From NCBI GenBank assembly GCA_013817135.1, contig JACDDF010000057.1, positions 1-8,991 of the forward strand: 8,991 bases of DNA, given 5' to 3'. Positions 6,931 through 8,991 of this stretch are shown one piece after another. The position numbers and the translations under genes were made by a program. Position 1 is the first letter of the stretch; the number at the start of each line of letters is the position of its first letter. Source of the DNA: Nitrospirales bacterium (GTDB lineage Bacteria; Nitrospirota; Nitrospiria; Nitrospirales; UBA8639). The notes beneath the pieces are model-generated. The model saw only the letters and a list, made by a program, of their open reading frames with translations, was not told where the DNA came from and searched no databases.

Positions 6931-7032
6931 TTCACAGGTTCCCGAGTCTCGCAGGATATGGGGTTTCGTTGCGGGGTACGGCCTTGTCGGGTAAATTGGA
7001 AGACATCTTTGGCTTTCCGGTTTTCTTCGGGA

Positions 7033-7050
7033 CCCTGTCATATTTCAGGG
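7033..7050. repeat. Short inverted repeat CCCTG/CAGGG
   Basis: CCCTG (7033-7037) and CAGGG (7046-7050) form a 5-bp inverted repeat around an AT-rich 8-nt centre. No U-tract follows on either strand, so it is not a typical terminator. It could be a half-site pair for a regulator or chance. Confidence 0.2.
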
Positions 7051-7137
7051 CCTACTCAAAAATATGTAATTGGCATGCACCTGATACCATAAAACCCAAA
7101 TGATCCTGGTAGGTTGCCTTGTATTACGAGCATCGCG

Positions 7138-7167
7138 TTGACGATGAAATTTATCGGGTCTTATGAT
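7138..7167 (+). promoter_or_regulatory. Sigma70-type promoter candidate for tlpA-ccdA
   Basis: TTGACG (7138-7143, 5 of 6 to the -35 consensus) and TATGAT (7162-7167, 5 of 6 to the -10 consensus) are 18 nt apart. Transcription would start near 7174, giving a 5' leader of about 70 nt before the TTG start of tlpA. It is the best promoter match I found in the window. Confidence 0.5.
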
Positions 7168-7228
7168 GAAGGATGGTTGAAGGAGTTTGCCGGTATAGTG
7201 TAATGGGGGGTTGCTTGAATATTTCTGT

Positions 7229-7235
7229 GGGGAGG
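7229..7235 (+). promoter_or_regulatory. Strong ribosome binding site that selects the tlpA TTG start
   Basis: GGGGAGG is a near-perfect Shine-Dalgarno. It lies 7 nt from the TTG at 7243 but 16 nt from the first ATG at 7252, which favours TTG. It stands out because most of the ccm starts in the window lack such a site. Confidence 0.65.
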
Positions 7236-7242
7236 CCGTGAG

Positions 7243-7863
7243 TTGAAATCAATGCTTGGGTTGAGGGCCGCATACCATCATCTCTCGAAATTCGGACTCC
7301 TTTGGGGAGGGATGGGTATTTTTTGCGCTCTTCTGGGCTGCGATTCCGGCTATTCTGAAAGTTCTTATGCCGATGCACCATCGTCCCATTCTGTAGCCTC
7401 CCGCCCTTCAAAGGGATCCCCCGCCCCGGATTTTCGCCTCATGGATATGCATGGAAAGGCTGTTTCGCTTTCAGATTTTCAGGGAAAAGTGGTGTTGCTG
7501 AATTTTTGGGCGACCTGGTGTGGACCATGCCGGATTGAAATGCCCGCCATGGAAGCCTTGTACCGCAGTATGCAATCGAAGGGGTTGGAAATTGTCGCGG
7601 TCTCCGTTGACCAACAGGGCACCGCCGTGACAAGGCCTTTTAAGGAAGCGATGGGTTTGAGCTTTCCTATCTTGCATGATCAGGATTATGAGGTGGGGCT
7701 GACCTATGGCGCACGTACGCTGCCCATGACCTTTGCGATCGATCGTCAAGGCATCATCCGGCAGGTGGTCTTCGGATCCCGTGATTGGAACAGCCCTGAA
7801 GCTCGCAGGGGAATCGCCGAGGTACTTCAAGAGCCGATGCCAGAGTCCTCCCAACGGATGTAA
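7243..7863 (+). CDS. tlpA: TlpA/ResA-family thioredoxin lipoprotein
   Basis: This is a periplasmic thiol-disulfide oxidoreductase, probably a reductase fed by the CcdA encoded next to it. The 206-aa protein has a lipoprotein signal: a hydrophobic stretch ending in LLGC, with C33 the predicted lipidated residue. Asp at +2 would favour inner-membrane retention by the E. coli rule. A Ser-rich linker (about 36-57) leads to the thioredoxin fold with the active site WCGPC (C93, C96) preceded by VVLLNFWAT and cis-Pro P161 in LPMTF. It lacks the GVPETF element of CcmG, which is encoded separately in the ccm operon, so it is TlpA/ResA-like and not a second CcmG. The TTG start is chosen for the GGGGAGG site; starting at the ATG (7252) would leave the signal intact. 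ccdA follows after 7 nt. Confidence 0.9.
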   Translation: MKSMLGLRAAYHHLSKFGLLWGGMGIFCALLGCDSGYSESSYADAPSSHSVASRPSKGSPAPDFRLMDMHGKAVSLSDFQGKVVLLNFWATWCGPCRIEMPAMEALYRSMQSKGLEIVAVSVDQQGTAVTRPFKEAMGLSFPILHDQDYEVGLTYGARTLPMTFAIDRQGIIRQVVFGSRDWNSPEARRGIAEVLQEPMPESSQRM

Positions 7864-7870
7864 TGAAATT

Positions 7871-8620
7871 ATGATCGATTCGATCAGCCAGGTGTCTTTG
7901 CTTGCCGCATTTAGTGCCGGACTGCTGTCTTTTGTTTCTCCATGCGTCCTCCCCCTCGTCCCTTCTTATCTCTCCTATATCACCGGGCTCTCGGTGGAAA
8001 ATCTTGCGAAAGTTGAAGAGCGAGAGCGTTTTAAGTCCGCGATTATTCTCAATGCCCTGTTGTTTATTGCCGGGTTTTCCACGGTTTTCATCGCTTTTGG
8101 GGCATCGGCCAGCCTGATGGGGCAATTGTTGTACGACTATCAAGACGTGATCCGGAAAGTCGGGGGTGTCCTGATTATTATTTTCGGACTGTATTTGCTT
8201 GGGATTTTGAAATTAAACTTTTTTATGACCGAACGACGCTTGATGCATTTTGAGACGCGTCCCGTCGGCTACCTGGGTTCGTTTCTGATCGGGACGGCGT
8301 TTGCCGCTGGCTGGACGCCTTGCGTAGGACCGGTGTTGGGGGCCATTCTGGCCTATGCCAGTACGACGGAATCTATGTCCAGCGGGGTGATGCTCCTGTC
8401 GGCCTATTCGTTAGGTTTGGGTCTCCCGTTTTTTCTGACGGCATTTGGGATGGATACGTTTTTGAACTACTTCAAGAATTTTCGGTCCTATTTAGGCGGC
8501 GTGTCGTTTGTTAGCGGCGGGCTGTTGGTAGCGGTCGGCGTCATGATTTATGCGGATTCTTTGACCATCATCACCAGCTTTCTTGAACGCAACGGCATTG
8601 GATGGTACATCGGCCAATAA
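7871..8620 (+). CDS. ccdA: CcdA, membrane thiol electron carrier for cytochrome c biogenesis
   Basis: CcdA moves reducing equivalents from cytoplasmic thioredoxin across the inner membrane to periplasmic thioredoxin-like proteins such as CcmG and TlpA/ResA. The 249-aa protein is the short DsbD-beta-type form with about six membrane helices and no DsbD alpha or gamma domains. Its two redox cysteines sit in the family motifs: C25 in SPCVLPLVPSYLSYITG and C151 in GWTPCVGPVLGAIL. The ATG at 7871 comes 7 nt after the tlpA stop and starts just before the first helix. An in-frame upstream extension to 7733 exists but lies inside tlpA and adds non-conserved residues. The pairing with tlpA suggests co-transcription from the promoter upstream of tlpA. 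Confidence 0.95.
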   Translation: MIDSISQVSLLAAFSAGLLSFVSPCVLPLVPSYLSYITGLSVENLAKVEERERFKSAIILNALLFIAGFSTVFIAFGASASLMGQLLYDYQDVIRKVGGVLIIIFGLYLLGILKLNFFMTERRLMHFETRPVGYLGSFLIGTAFAAGWTPCVGPVLGAILAYASTTESMSSGVMLLSAYSLGLGLPFFLTAFGMDTFLNYFKNFRSYLGGVSFVSGGLLVAVGVMIYADSLTIITSFLERNGIGWYIGQ

Positions 8621-8722
8621 ACCAGCCTGTCCGACCTCGGTTATTCCTTCATCTTTCTTTCTCATCTCCAACTCGCTCGTATTATTTCCTGAATAATGGT
8701 GGTCTTAAGCAGACTTAGGGGT

Positions 8723-8741
8723 ATATTGGAGCATCCAATAT
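8723..8741. repeat. Perfect 8-bp inverted repeat downstream of ccdA
   Basis: ATATTGGA (8723-8730) and TCCAATAT (8734-8741) pair perfectly around a 3-nt loop (GCA). It lies about 100 nt after the ccdA stop. There is no T-run after it, so it is not a standard intrinsic terminator. It could be a transcript 3'-end stabilising hairpin or a regulator site for a gene beyond the window. Confidence 0.4.
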
Positions 8742-8926
8742 CCACGGAGTAGCGACCGTCTTCTATTCGTTATGGGGTGGTGGGTGCGAGGGAAAGGAAG
8801 TGGTTAGGGATTCTTCAACAGCTCTGGTTTTTCTCTGGGCCATCGTCTAACAGTCACATGGTTTGATGCCCTAAATTCACCTCTATTCCTTACCGATCTA
8901 TTCTTGATGCACATTCCTTCTCAGTG

Positions 8927-8960
8927 TAGAGTCCCACCACATTTTTTGAGACTCTATAAT
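8927..8960. repeat. 7-bp inverted repeat overlapping a TATAAT box
   Basis: TAGAGTC (8927-8933) and GACTCTA (8950-8956) form an inverted repeat with a 16-nt spacer that includes a T6 run. The right arm runs into TATAAT (8955-8960), a perfect -10 hexamer in the plus direction, but no good -35 lies 16-18 nt upstream. If a promoter exists here, the repeat would be placed as an operator over it for a gene beyond the right edge. Confidence 0.25.
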
Positions 8961-8991
8961 ACGGAATCGTTGGCTTGTCAGCATTGATGTG

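Larger units (their letters stand above)
6819..7242. other. Divergent intergenic region between ccmA and tlpA
   Basis: This 424-nt stretch separates the two divergent units. I see no convincing gene in it. It holds a good sigma70-type promoter toward tlpA (7138-7167), a strong Shine-Dalgarno (7229-7235), overlapping palindromes (6908-6930) and a small inverted repeat (7033-7050). I could not find a minus-strand promoter of similar quality for the ccm operon, so that promoter may be of another sigma class or depend on an activator. Confidence 0.6.
8621..8991. other. No gene seen downstream of ccdA
   Basis: This 371-nt stretch has no ORF of note and no tRNA or rRNA that I can recognise. It contains an 8-bp perfect hairpin (8723-8741) and a 7-bp inverted repeat (8927-8956) next to a TATAAT. 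No classical GC-stem plus T-run terminator is visible right after ccdA. Confidence 0.55.

Noticed and set aside
6895..7092. 65-aa plus-strand ORF in the divergent region
   Set aside because: It has no good ribosome site, no hydrophobic or domain pattern and no recognisable relatives; an ORF of this length is expected by chance.
7243..7863. Calling the plus-strand thioredoxin a second CcmG
   Set aside because: It lacks the GVPETF element, carries a lipobox in place of a simple anchor and has WCGPC; TlpA/ResA-like fits better.
7733..7870. Longer ccdA start giving 46 extra N-terminal residues
   Set aside because: The extension overlaps the tlpA coding end in another frame and is polar; CcdA proteins begin just before the first membrane helix, as with the ATG at 7871.
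8621..8680. Intrinsic terminator right after ccdA
   Set aside because: Only very short pairings (CCGA/CTCGG, AACC/GGTT) are present and the following pyrimidine stretch is not a T-run.

Overview
The window holds an almost complete System I (Ccm) cytochrome c maturation operon on the minus strand. Read from right to left the order is ccmA, ccmB, ccmC, a ccmE-like/ccmD-like hybrid gene, ccmE, ccmF, ccmG, ccmH and ccmI, with ccmI cut by the left edge. A two-gene plus-strand unit diverges from it: a TlpA/ResA-type thioredoxin lipoprotein followed by ccdA. This is a diderm bacterium with a c-type-cytochrome-based respiratory chain. Moderate GC content, the gene order and the style of the proteins suggest Nitrospirota or a neighbouring phylum, but that placement is inference only; nothing here fixes the taxon.

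Layout: 1-721 ccmI (C-terminus missing); 738-1202 ccmH; 1202-1765 ccmG; 1762-3711 ccmF; 3730-4185 ccmE; 4169-4681 hybrid; 4678-5403 ccmC; 5404-5479 an AT-rich gap; 5480-6157 ccmB; 6144-6818 ccmA; 6819-7242 the divergent intergenic region; 7243-7863 tlpA-like; 7871-8620 ccdA; 8621-8991 no gene seen. The ccm genes are packed with overlaps of 1, 4, 4, 14 and 17 nt or gaps of 16-18 nt, so one transcript with coupled translation is likely. The only larger internal gap is the 76 nt before ccmC.

How the genes fit together: CcmAB is the ATP-dependent module that releases heme-loaded CcmE from CcmC. CcmC loads heme onto CcmE in the periplasm, on the CcmE histidine. CcmF, CcmH and CcmI take heme from holo-CcmE and attach it to the reduced CXXCH motif of apocytochromes. 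CcmG (WCYEC) keeps the thiols reduced. CcdA carries electrons across the inner membrane, and the TlpA-like lipoprotein (WCGPC) is the likely second recipient.

The point most worth a second look is the 170-aa gene between ccmC and ccmE, where the small ccmD gene normally sits. It has an N-terminal membrane anchor, a periplasmic domain that visibly resembles its neighbour CcmE but has Asn where the heme-binding His should be, and a C-terminal membrane helix with charged tail that looks like CcmD. It reads as a heme-blind CcmE paralogue fused to CcmD.
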